A DNA stretch of 64,000 nt from Chelonoidis abingdonii (Eukaryota; Chordata; Testudines; Testudinidae): positions 38,910,491 through 38,974,490 of the forward strand of contig NC_133776.1 in the NCBI RefSeq assembly GCF_003597395.2. Direction: 5' to 3'. Positions 24,510 through 35,006 of this stretch are shown piece after piece. Both the position numbers and the translations under genes were made by a program. The first letter of the stretch is position 1. Each line of letters starts with the position of its first letter. The notes below the pieces were generated by a model. That model had not been told where the DNA came from. It saw only the letters and a program-made list of their open reading frames with translations, and ran no database searches.

Positions 24510-25009
24510 TCTGAAAGCCTTTCCTCATGTGGAGCCCAATCTGCTACTCTCACACGCATGAGACCCTTACTCCAAGAGTAGGGTCATGGAAATTGATGAT
24601 AGTAGGGTAACACTCAATAGAAGAGCGAAAAGATCTGGCTATGAGTAATTCTTATATGAAATGGACCTATAATTATTTTAGGCCTGGTCTACACTATGAG
24701 GTTAGGTTGACTTTAGCCGTGTTATTGATTTTATAATGAATGTGTCTACACAACCAACCCTGTTCCGCCAACCTAAAGGACTCTTAAAATTGACTGCTGC
24801 ACTGCTCCCCGATGAGGGGAGCAGCACTAAAATCGACCTTCCTGGGTCGAATTTGGGGTAGTGTAGATGCAGCACTGTGCAATTCGATGGTATTGGCCTC
24901 TGGGAGCTATCCTAGAGTGCTTCAATGTGACCGCTCTGGGCAGCACTTTCAACTTTGATGCACTAGAAAAGCCCTGGGAACTTCGAATTTCATTTGCTGT
25001 TTGGTCAGC

Positions 25010-26912
25010 ATGGCGAGCTCAGCAGCACAGGTGACCATGCAGTCCCAGAATTGCCAACAAGCTCCAGCCTGGAGTGAATGGGAGACACTGCATCTGATTG
25101 CAGTTTGGGGAGAAGAATCTTTGCAGGCAGAACTCTGATCTAGCAGAAGAAATGCTGATATATATATATGCCAAAATTGCACAGAGCATGGTGGAAAGAG
25201 GCTACACCAGGGATGCACAGCAGTGCCGAGTGAAAATTAAGGAGCTCTGGCAAGCCTAGCAAAAGACAAAGGAGGCAAATGGTTGCTCCAGGTCAGAGCC
25301 CCAGACAAGCCGCTTCTATAGTCAGCTGCATGCCATTCTAGGGGGAGGCCCTACCAGTACCCCAACAGTCTCCATGGACACCTGCAAGGTGGCAGCCTCA
25401 TGCAACACAGATGAAGATTTTGTGGATGAGGAAGAGGAGGAGGAGAATGCGCAGCAGGCAAGTGGAGAATCCATTCTCCCCAGCAGCCAGAACCTTTTTG
25501 TCACCTTGGAGCCAATACCCTCCCAGGGCCTATTGTTCCCAGGGTGGTAGAGAAGGCATATCTGGTGAGTACACATTTGTAATGACACTACAGGGGTTTA
25601 AAGCAATTGTGTTTAATGTTTGATTTGCCCTGAACAATTGGGATGCATTTGTGGCCAGTACAGCTAGTGGAAAATTCTGTTAACATGTCTGGGGATGGAG
25701 CAGGAATCCTCCAGGGACATTTCCATGAAGCTCTGCTAGAGGTACTCTGAAAGCCTTTTCAGAAGGTTTCTGGGGAGGGCTGTCTTATTTCGTTCTCCAT
25801 GGTAGAATACTTTACCATGCCAAGCCAAAAGCAAGTGGTCTGGAATCATTGCAGCACAAAGATGGCAGTGAATGGTCTTGGGTTTTGGTCGCATTCATGA
25901 AACATTAGGTCTTTATCTTTCTGTGTCAGCCTCAGGAGAGTGATATCATTCATGGTCACCTGGTTGAAATAGGGGAAGTTTTGTAAGGGAACAGTAATCC
26001 CCTCTGTTTGGTGATCCCTGACACATTAGACTCTGGGCATGCTGGGCTGTTTGTGCCATGCAGGGGAGAGAGAGGGCAGGCAGGGGTGGGATATGCTGCA
26101 CATCCACCCCAAAATCACAGCCCATCTTTTTAAATGGTAACCACAGCCCCTCCTTTTAAACAGCAAACACAACCAGCATTGGTTGCTATGGGAAAGGAGG
26201 GTGCTGCAGATTGAAACCATTCCCACATATTATGAACGCGGAAGAAGCCAACCCTATGTACTCTTTGGCTTACCATGGCTGCCTGCAAACCAGTTTCTCT
26301 TGCCCAGCCATGTGTGATGGCACCATATCGGCAGGCGCTCAATATAAAAGGCAAAATGCGACCTTGTACCTAAAACATGTGCTGTCTGCTGTGAATTGCT
26401 TGATTCACTGTAAAAGAGTCTCCCTTTTGTTCTCAGAACTGTGTTTTCTTAAAAGTCTCCTCTCCCCTCCCCCCACAGCAGCAAATGCTTCTATACTCCC
26501 TGCATCAACTCCATCCCTGAGGTTATTGCAGATTAGAAGGCGAAAAAAATGCACTCGCGATGACATGTTTTCAGAGCTCATGCAGTCTTCCCCTAACATG
26601 GCACAGCTGAATGCATGGAGGCATTCAGTGGCAGAGGCCAGGAAAGCATAGAGTGAGTGTGATCGGTACATTCAGGAGGAGATGCTGAGGCTAATAGGTG
26701 AGCAAATGGACATGATGAGGCATCTGGTGGAGCTGCAGAAAAGGCAACTAGAGTACAGATCACCTCTGCAGCCATTGTGTAACCACCAGGTTCCGTATCC
26801 TCCTCACCCAGATTCCCAAGAACACAGGAGGAGGCTCTGGGCACCCTGCCTTCAACTCCAGGGGATGGGCCAAGAAGCAGAAAGCTGTCATTCAAACAGT
26901 TTTGATTTGTAG
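25010..26912 (+). pseudogene. Harbinger Myb/SANT-like (MSANTD-type) protein pseudogene
   Basis: The second protein of the Harbinger transposon, which binds DNA and helps bring the transposase to the nucleus and to the element ends. It starts at ATG 25010 (MASSAAQVTMQSQNCQQAPA), reads WSEWETLHLIAVWGEESLQAEL, typical of the trihelix/Myb-like fold, then meets a TGA. Later stops and frameshifts (for example the CTCTGGCAAGCCTAGCAAAA region) break exon 1. A donor TCTG|GTGAGT at 25564/25565 and an acceptor CCCCACAG before 26479 still mark the intron. Exon 2 retains RRRKKCTRDDMFSELMQSS, LNAWRHSVAEARKA and MMRHLVELQKRQLEYRSPLQ, then shifts frame near the end. The exon and intron layout is that of the active turtle family. 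Confidence 0.85.
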
Positions 26913-27214
26913 TGTGGTGACAATAAGCAATGTGGCCTTGTCCTTCCTTCCTCCCCCACCCCACCCAAACCCTTTGTACATCCAGGCTTCCTTTTACTAA
27001 TCAGCGTTGTCAGGATCTCAAGTTTTTTTTAAATAAATAATGAATGAATGGATTCAGAGCAATAGAGACTCTATTTCCTGTGCCAGCTGTGGTCGAACTG
27101 GGGAGGGGAATTGGCTTACAGGGAAGTACATTCACCAAAAGGGGTGGCTTTGCATCAAGGACAAACACACACACAACTGTCACACCATAGCCTTGTCAGT
27201 CATGAAACTGTTTT

Positions 27215-28138
27215 TCAAAGCCTCTCTGATGAGCAGCACACCTCTGTGTGTTCTTCTAATTGCCCTGATGTCTGGCTGTTCAAAATTGGCCGCCAGGCAA
27301 CCTGCCTCAACCTCCCACCCACCATAAATGTCTCCCCCGTACTCCCACAGATATTATAGAGCACACAGCAAGCAGCAATAATAATGGGAATATTGCTTTT
27401 GCTGAGGTCTAAACTGCGCCAGTGCCCTTTTAAACATCCAAAGGCACATTCTACCACCATTCTGCACTTGCTCAGCCTATAGTTGAACTGCTCCTTAATG
27501 CTGTCCAGGCTGCCTGTGTACAGCTTCGTGAGCCATGGGACCAAGGGGTAGACTGGGTCCCCAAGGATAACTATTGGCATTTCAACATCCCCAACGGTTA
27601 TTTTCTGGTCTGGGAAGAAAGTCCCTTCTTGCAGTTTTCTGAATAGCCCACAGTTCCAAAAGATGCAAGCATCATGCACCTTTCCCAACCACCCCACGTT
27701 GATGTTGGTGAAACGGCCCTTGTGATCCATCAGTGCTTGCAGTACCATTGAGAAGTACCTCTTGTGGTTTATGTATTCTTTGGCAAGGTGGTCTGGTGCC
27801 AAGATAGAGATATGAGTTCCGTCTATCGACGCACCATAGTTAGGGAACCCCATTGCAGCAAAGCCATCCACTATGCCCTGCACATTTCCCAGAGTCACTA
27901 CCCTTCTTAGCAGAAGGGTATTGATTGTCCTGGCTACTTGAATCACAGCAGTCCCCACGGTAGATTTGCCCACTCTGAACTGATTCCTGACTGACTGGTA
28001 GCAGTCAGGCGTTGCAAGCTTCCACAGGGCTATAGCCACTCACTTCTCAACTGTCAAGGCAGGTCTCATCTTGGTATTCCTGCACTTCAGGGCGAGAGAA
28101 AGCAACTCACAAAGTTCCATGAAAGTGACCTTACGCAT
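27215..28138 (-). pseudogene. Harbinger DDE transposase (HARBI1-like), nonsense-interrupted
   Basis: The transposase cuts and joins the element ends. Reading leftward from ATG 28138, the frame gives MRKVTFMELCELLSLALKCR and continues to VEK, then meets TGA at 28040-28042 where relatives have Trp. From 28039 to 27215 it is open for 274 codons. The DDE_Tnp_4 catalytic triad is present in that segment: Asp73 in SIDGTHISIL, Asp161 in VILGDPVYPL and Glu197 in MVVECAFGCLKG. HDACIFWNCGLFRKL and IIIAACCVLYNIC are further family blocks. Relative to intact family members recalled from turtles, about four residues are missing after KGHWRSL, and the last 35 or so residues are out of frame. It is therefore inactive, but by few lesions. 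Confidence 0.93.
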
Positions 28139-28865
28139 GCAAAAGTTTCATATCCACTGGGAATCTTCCCATATCCACAATACTATGCGGTCCCACCAGT
28201 CTGTGCTTGTTTGCCGGGCCCAGAATTAGCGTTCCACTGTATCAACATGCCCCAGTGCTGCCATGATATCCCAATTATCACATCCATGCTTTCAGGAACG
28301 TCTGTGTCCATGTCCTCCTCACAGTCTTCCTTGTGCTGGCAGCTCCTAGCTAGGCTCTGCACATTCTGCAGGATAATGCATGATGTGTTTGCAATGCTCA
28401 CAAAAGCACTGTGCAGATGAGCGGGCTCCGTGCTTGCCGTGCTCTGGTATTTGCACGGATAACCCAGGAAAACAGGCATGAAATGATTGTTTGCCATTGC
28501 TTTCAAGGAGAGAGGGAGGGGTGACTGACAACATGTACCCAAAACTACCCACGACAATGTTTTTCACCCATTAAGCATTGGGAGCTTAGCCCAGAATTCC
28601 AGTGGGCAGGAGGGACTGTGGGATAGCTTCCTACAGTGCACCACTCCATGAGTCAACACTAGCCACGGTATTGAGGAAGCACTCTGCCAACCTAATGCGC
28701 TCAGTGGGGACATGCAAGATCGACTGTATAAAATCAGTTGCTACAGATCGACTTCTATAAAATCAACCTAAGTTCGAAGTGTAGACATGCCCTTAGAAGA
28801 GTTTCAGTAACACCATCACCATCAAATTAGGCCTGAATAAAGACTGGAAGTGGATGGGTCACTAC

Positions 28866-29067
28866 AAAAAGTAATTTTCCCTCTGCTAATACTCAGACCT
28901 TCTTGTCAACTATTGGAAATGGCCAACATCCATCTTGATTGCATTGGCCTCATTAGCAGTACAAAAGTAATTTTCCCTCTCTTGATATTCACCCCTTCCT
29001 GTCAACTGTCGAGAATAGGCTACTTCCCCCTTAATTGAATTGGTGTAGTTAGCACTGACCCCCCCTC
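28866..29067. repeat. Tandem duplication, unit about 96 bp
   Basis: AAAGTAATTTTCCCTCTGCT (from 28868) recurs as AAAGTAATTTTCCCTCTCTT 96 bp later. CCTTCTTGTCAACTATTGG and CCTTCCTGTCAACTGTCGAG follow in the same order, so two diverged units lie head to tail. Confidence 0.7.
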
Positions 29068-29139
29068 ACTTGGTAAGGCAACTCCCATCTTTTCATGTGC
29101 TGTATATATATACTGCTTACTGTATTTTTCACTTCATGC

Positions 29140-29230
29140 ATGTGATGAAATGGGTTTTACCCCACAAAAGCTTATGCCCAAATAAATTTGTTAGTCTCTA
29201 AGGTGCCACAAGGACTCCTTGTTGTTTTTG
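29140..29230. repeat. Dispersed repeat, third copy (inverted)
   Basis: AAAGCTTATGCCCAAATAAA, TTAGTCTCTAAGGTGCCAC and AAGGACTCCTTGTTGTTTTT are the reverse complement of the repeat at 2769-2932 and 8420-8534. Confidence 0.65.
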
Positions 29231-31428
29231 CTAACACCATAGATATTTGTGACAATCATTTGACCATATATTCAAAAAACAGCTTATGTTATTTTCAACC
29301 AGTTTCTACTGAACACTTCCCCAGAAACAGTGCTGCAGCTCCATAACATGGACACACTTAAACATAACAGCCTATCATAGCAGAAGTAATTGTGACATTT
29401 TATAATCACATTCATCCAAGGCCTGATTTTTCTTTCACTCTCAGCTGGGTTCAGTGGTGTTATTTTTCGACTTTACCCTGCTATAAGCAAGATCAGAATC
29501 TGGTGTAAGTAAATGACTGAGCAGGCTAAGTAGACTAGACATATAGATTAGCTCAATATTCTCCCCAGTATGCCCTTTAAAGAAAATTGCCAGTTTTTTC
29601 TTGAAGCAAATCTGTTTGCAAACAGAGAAAAAAAAATCTGATTTGCAAACCTTGAAAACTTGGAGCTGAAATCTTTTTTTCCATTACAGCCACGTAAATT
29701 AGGAATGACTCCACTGAAGTCATTGGGGTGCCTCCAGATTTGCACTAGTGTAATGATCAGATCTTGCTACCAGTGAACTCCATGGTAAAACTCTCACTGA
29801 CTTTACTGAGAGCAGGATTAGGTCCCCACATCTGTTCTTAGTCCACAAGAATAGTCCTACTGAGAAGAATAGAATTATTCCTTGAGTAAGAGGAGAACTT
29901 AGTCCTAAGTGAGAGCTGGATTTGGCACTGCTCTTTACAGAGATTTTGCATCATTTTAAAGGCTAATTTTTTTTAAAAATCATTAAAATGTAAAGCTGTA
30001 AATTTCTTTCATAAATTGCATCTTCTGCATGTATTTATGTCATAGTCCGCTGTTCATATAAAATTACAGACTTCACTTTCATCTTTCTTTTTACAAGAAA
30101 CCTCTAATGACAAATGCAGGCAGTTTAGTGATACTGATATACCCCAATCTTAGCATGTGAATTAGTCATCATACAATCAGTTCAGGGGTCAGGCTTAGAG
30201 AAACAGTGCAAAGTTTGCAAAATGTTAGTCGGGTGGGGTGCTTTCCACTTCAAAGTCACTCCCCAGAATTTAGATCACAGAAAAAAACAGCTGGAATTGT
30301 CATTTGTGCCAGTAGAACTATTTTTTTTGCGTGTGCAAGATAAGGTTTCACTACTTTGTAAAACAACAGTTTACTTTAGAATGACTTAGCCAGTAAAACA
30401 CAATAGGAAGCGGGAATCCACAGAGCACTGCTTTGCTATTATCATGCAAGTAGACATGACTTGTGACAATCCACACTGAAGACAACTTAACCCCTTGCTC
30501 CTTGTCTGAAAATACTCCATGTAGTCCACTTGTCACTGACAGTCAAGGATTTAATTTTCCAAGAAATATTTACAAGCACTTTTCTCTTTTCTGTTCAGAA
30601 ATTTCTCTTTCGTAGTTCCAAGGTGATGGGTGTGTGTGCAGTTGTATACTACCAGCGCTAATATTTACATAGACATACAACATTGGATTTACTTTTTAAT
30701 CTCAGATTTGAGCTGAAGCTAGAGTTTCACATTTAAGCCTACAGTTAGAAAAACATGTGAATGCCGAGCCAGTGTTTTGTCTAGGATTAGATTCTGTTAC
30801 CGTTACTCACACGAGTAGGAACTTCCACCATATGCAGTCCTGTGGATTTTAACAGCACTACTCAGAACAAGGAGCCGTCAGTGTGAGTAAGGCTGTCTAA
30901 ATCTGGCCCATAAGAGGTATCTTTTTGTATAGTCTAACCACATTCAGGAAGTTACATAAGCACCTGTCTAACTTTAAGCACAGGAGTAGTTTCATTGAAG
31001 TTAATGAGATTATTTACCTGCCTAAAGTTGGGCATATGCTTTCTGAAGCATCACTTAGTTTTGCAAGCCCCCTTTCCTGCCCCACTGCTGTTTTTAAAAT
31101 CATTTCACTCAGTGACCTAAAGTCATTTCCCCAAACATTAAGCAGTCCCTTAAATTGCATCACATTATTATTCTATTTTTATTATTAATAGACTTCACAG
31201 TGGATGGAGGCTTATCTGCCAAATGCCTCATTATCAGGTGACTGAGACCCAATAAGTGCTTAACAACATTCCTTACCAAAATAGAATATAGTTAAGAAGG
31301 GGCTGATCCAACTCCCAGGAAAGCAAATGGAAAACTTCCATTGACTTTAATGAAGGATGGATCAGGCCACAAGTCACTAGCTGCCTTCAGTTTCTAAGGA
31401 ATTAAAAAGCATTTAGAAAAGCAACAAC
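29231..31428. other. Region upstream of the KCNE gene
   Basis: No gene is recognised. 29420-29830 and 31310-31375 carry fragments of old reptile repeats (CCAACTCCCAGGAAAGC with GGATGGATCAGGCC forms a short inverted pair). A pyrimidine-rich acceptor-like sequence, CTGCCTTCAG, ends at 31390, 38 bp before the KCNE start codon, and could join an upstream 5' UTR exon, since KCNE genes usually keep the whole coding region in one exon. No promoter can be assigned. Confidence 0.45.
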
Positions 31429-31755
31429 ATGAACCAAACAGCGTTAGCTTCTCTCATCTTGCGGTGCATTTTGCAAGTTCTAGAAGGAAAGCTGGACACA
31501 GAGAAAAATGCTACAGTGAAAAATGAGCCAAAACACAAACCATATGACAATGCCTATTTCTTCATACTCTTTGTCATGTTGTTTTACTCTTTCCTGGCAT
31601 TAACTGTCTTTTTTGGTTATGTTCGCTCCAAGAAAGCCATTTCAAAGAAAGATCCTTACCAGGAATTCATCGAGGATAAGGATCGAAGCAAGAAGTGGAA
31701 CATGACCCGGCCGGTGGTGGTGAAATTTGACTTTGAAGAGGAAAGTATTCTTTGA
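31429..31755 (+). CDS. KCNE6: KCNE-family potassium-channel beta subunit (probable KCNE6)
   Basis: KCNE proteins are single-pass membrane subunits that associate with KCNQ1 and related voltage-gated potassium channels and alter their gating. This uninterrupted 108-residue frame has the family plan. The extracellular N terminus has sequons at Asn2 (NQT) and Asn27 (NAT). The transmembrane helix spans about residues 43-64 (AYFFILFVMLFYSF and on). A basic juxtamembrane RSKK lies at 66-69. The signature DPYQEFIE at 75-82 corresponds to DPFNVYIE in KCNE1 and DPYHVYI in KCNE3. A short acidic C terminus ends EEESIL. Length fits KCNE1/2/3 (103-129 residues). The ATG follows CAACAAC. KCNE4 and KCNE5 lack the DPY block, and KCNE1/2/3 lie on other chromosomes in human, so it fits none of the five human genes. 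I assign KCNE6, a paralog I recall as kept in non-placental vertebrates. Family membership is firm, the paralog name less so. Confidence 0.85.
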   Translation: MNQTALASLILRCILQVLEGKLDTEKNATVKNEPKHKPYDNAYFFILFVMLFYSFLALTVFFGYVRSKKAISKKDPYQEFIEDKDRSKKWNMTRPVVVKFDFEEESIL

Positions 31756-32834
31756 ACTACTTAAACCAAAATATTCTGCACTGGACTGTCTCTATTGCCT
31801 ACATCTCAAAGGAAGATCTATGCATTCCTCTTGATCAGCTACGTCCAGCACAATAAGTCAAACTATTGCTTAGAAATAGGTAATGGAAAAAGAAGTTTCA
31901 CATTTTTTTATAAATGCGTTTGCTGGAAAGTTGCTTTTATACATATCAGAGCTTGTTCCATTGTACTTTACAATGCAGGGAGACATGGTCATTTTTAGCA
32001 CAGCTTATGATTCCAACTTGAAGGAATAAGAATTGGATTCCTTCCTACACCGATTATATTTATTAAGTTTAGAATGTGGGTGGAGGGAACTGATTTGCAC
32101 GCTTAGATGTTGTCACTTATATGTATTCTAGTCTAGAAATTGAATGGTATGAACCTTCTTCACTGGGAATACAGTGCTTCTCACAAATAGCAGAATATAT
32201 TTTACTTTGGTTAAACCAACTAATACTATTTAATATGTAAATATAGCAAACTCTTCCTGCCTTTCCACCAGTCAAAGATTAATTTCACATGCAGTGGCAA
32301 AAAAGATTAAAACATCATCTGCAAAATGTAATTAAAATGCATTTAGCAGAAAAATAGGTTACATATTCATTGAATTCTATTCCTTTTCCATCAGTTAGAT
32401 GTATTCATTCTTTGCCAATTTCTCATTTGAAATGTATGCTTCAACCCTAATGAGTGGTGGCTACAACTGATCACAAGTATAATGCCGAAACTGCCAGTCT
32501 GAATACACCAAAAATATCCTCTTACTTGCTAAAGTGCCTGACAAGCTTCATTTCAGAGTTGTTGCATTTATATACGTATTGTCTATTTACTCAATATAAT
32601 TGGATTTGTTTGCCCTTGTTTATTTTCTTTAACACATTATCTTACTCATATAATAATATGAGGGAATTACCGTAGTTGATTTTAAATGTATCAGTGTGCC
32701 GATTAACTACAAGAATATGTACAACAAATGTTTTGTGATATGAAAAAGCCTGTACATATGGGTGACATTTTCCTGAAACTTATATTTGTTTGTATTCTTC
32801 TCTTGCGTCTCAACAATTTACAGGTATTTACTTG
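31756..32834 (+). other. Probable KCNE 3' UTR and flank
   Basis: AT-rich, transposon-poor sequence directly after the KCNE stop codon. Weak polyadenylation-like hexamers are present (ATTAAA near 32308 and 32330). No other gene is recognised, and the extent of the UTR is unknown. Confidence 0.4.
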
Positions 32835-32837
32835 TTT

Positions 32838-33085
32838 GCAGTGGCAGCCATGTTGGTCCCAGGAAATGAGAAGACAAGGTGCATGAGATTTTTTTTATTG
32901 GACCAACTACTATTGGTAGAAAGTACAAACTTCTGTTGGTGGAAGGCGCTGAAGAAGAGCTTAGTGTATCTTGAAAGCTTGTACCTTCCATCAACAGAAG
33001 TAGATCCAGTAAAAGATGTTACCTCACCCACCTTGTCTCTCTCAGATATTTATTTCTAATTGGACCATGTTAGTGGATATATGAA
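32838..33085. repeat. Foldback dispersed repeat (GGACCAAC type)
   Basis: The left arm GAAGACAAGGTGCATGAGAT and TTTATTGGACCAACTACT is mirrored by the right arm AGATCCAGTAAAAGATG and CACCCACCTTGTCTCTC, around a centre containing GCTGAAGAAGAGC. The family is common in turtles. The class is not assigned. Confidence 0.65.
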
Positions 33086-34899
33086 ACTAATATAAGTAAA
33101 TACCTCTCTTTTGTATTGCAGGTAGTGTTAATGTACAGTGCTACCCAGAGGCATTCATGAGCACAATACTGATTTGCAGTTGGTGTGTAGGTGTGGGTTT
33201 GTCTGAACATGTGTTAAAACTAAAGCTGAGCAAATAATTCTCAATAAATATTTATTTGGAGAAATTAGTTTGCTCACAGAATTGCTATGCAGAGATGGAG
33301 ATTTCCTCAGATTTATCTGTTATTCAAAGTTATTGGTCATTTTTTTCTTTGTGTGTGTGCAGATTTTAACTCTTTGGACTGTAAATGAATAGGCCTTTAT
33401 TAGAATTCGGTATTTAATAATTAAGCTAAGGTGGTTAGTTGTGATTGGTCCAATATGTCACATGTTATTACTTCTGGATGAGCTTGCAAACACTTCTGAT
33501 GAAAAACCTCACATGTGCAAATGTACAAATACCCACACCTGCAATGTTGAAATTCGTGTTCTACAAACCTTCATGTCAGTAAAACAAGACTGAATAAATG
33601 GTACACGCAAACCAATACACCTAGTGAATTCATTTAAAATGTGCAGAATCCACCTAGCTTTATCTGAAATGGTTTTAGAAATAACATTGTGTATGAAACA
33701 CATTAATTTATGTAAAAGCTATCACTATCCTTCATTTGCAGTAATTTGGGGTAAAGAAATGGAGGTCAAAGTCATCTGTGTTTACAGCAGGCCAGCAAGC
33801 TGGGACTGTGTTAAAAGACAACTGCTGTTGCTTGGAGACTCATACTTAGATCTGAACAAATAGGGGGAATTATTCTACAGAACACTGAGGAGATGGTTCT
33901 ATATTTTATTATCTTCTCAGTATGTGTGTAGATATTACTCTATGTATTTGTTGAAAATCTCATCATATTTTTATCTCATTGTTTTAAGTTGTTTTCCCAA
34001 AAGTTCATACTTAAAAAATTATGGGTAACGTGCATACTGCGAAATTAAAGTTCCATTGCCAAAGCATCACTGAAGGCCAACATCATTTATTTTTGTGAGC
34101 TCGTTGATCTGGCTCCTGACAGCTGCCCAATAAGCTACGATAAGCAAACTTCTCTGAACATTACTTAGAAACATGCTGCCATCATGTAGTGTTTTAAGTT
34201 GTTTGCAAGTACTTATGTCTTGTTTATAATTAGACTGCAAGCTTTTCAGGGCAGGGATATTGCACTTCGTCATGAGCCAGCCAGAAGACACAAAGACCCT
34301 TCACCCACTGCTGCCCTCCATACAGCCCAATCACAATCCAGCTCTTTGTCACTATTAACCGTAGGGCAGGTTACTAATAATATTACTATTATTTTCTGTT
34401 CTTTTGCAGTGCCCCAAGGCGTTCAAGTCCCTGCCCCAGGAAGCTTACAATCTCATTACAAAAAAGCCACTAAGATGAGGCATTTGGATACTATGATGGT
34501 GAGGGTTTGGCCCAGATCCTCTATGTATTTAGGTGCCTAATGCCCATTGTTTTCCTAGCCCTTTGCATGTGAGTTGTTTCTATGGGAAAATGGGACATGG
34601 ACAAGATGGCTCTGTCGCTGGACCATCCCTGGATGCTGAGATGGCACCTAAGGGCCATGGGTTGTGGTGTGTAATTCATACCCCAGATAAGCTAAGTCCC
34701 CTGCCAGCCCCGATACCAGGGAGGAGAGGAGGGTAAGAGTAGCATAAAGCACTGAGCACAGCTGGGTCACAACCCAGAAAGGGCATTATAAAATCCAAGG
34801 TGTTCAAGATGGTAAAGAGCTCTTGGGCCTGATCCTGCAAGGCACAGCTGACTGTCTCTGACTGCCACAGATTTATGGAGACAAATGCAGACAGATTAT
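33086..34899. other. Gene-poor stretch
   Basis: No gene is recognised. 34228-34270 contains GACTGCAAGCTTTTCAGGGC, a pattern of old L2/MIR-like 3' ends. Open frames at 34199-34540 and 34533-34736 lack motifs. Confidence 0.4.
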
Positions 34900-35006
34900 T
34901 TTGTTACTTTTGACCCACATTTCTAATTCTAATCTCTCTTGCTCCACTTATTGGTGTTCAAAACTTTTGAAAATTTAGTATAATCGGCATATTGTATTAA
35001 CATGCT
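34900..35006 (-). mobile_element. Old CR1-type LINE, left part of a split copy
   Basis: CAAAACTTTTGAAAATTTAG and TATAATCGGCATATTGTATT are the minus-strand continuation of the reverse-transcriptase region that resumes at 37793. The last five bases, ATGCT (35002-35006), are duplicated at 37788-37792, so the LTR between them was inserted into this LINE. Confidence 0.7.

Larger units (their letters stand above)
24681..28792. mobile_element. Full-length PIF/Harbinger DNA transposon
   Basis: A 4,112-bp element with inverted ends (GGCCTGGTCTACACTATGAG at left; the right end, reverse-complemented, is GGGCATGTCTACACTTCGAA) and a TTA duplication at 24678-24680 and 28793-28795, the standard Harbinger target. 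It carries two convergent genes, as Harbinger elements do: a Myb/SANT-like DNA-binding protein gene on the + strand (25010-26912, degenerate, with one intron) and a DDE transposase on the - strand (27215-28138, one internal stop). Further mirrored subterminal sequence (AAAATTGACTGC, TAAAATCAGTTGC) is visible. It probably last moved long enough ago to collect several inactivating changes but not to lose its architecture. Confidence 0.93.

Noticed and set aside
26211..26651. 146-residue frame as an independent gene
   Set aside because: Its first half is intron of the Harbinger Myb/SANT-like gene, and only the end (after 26479) is real exon.
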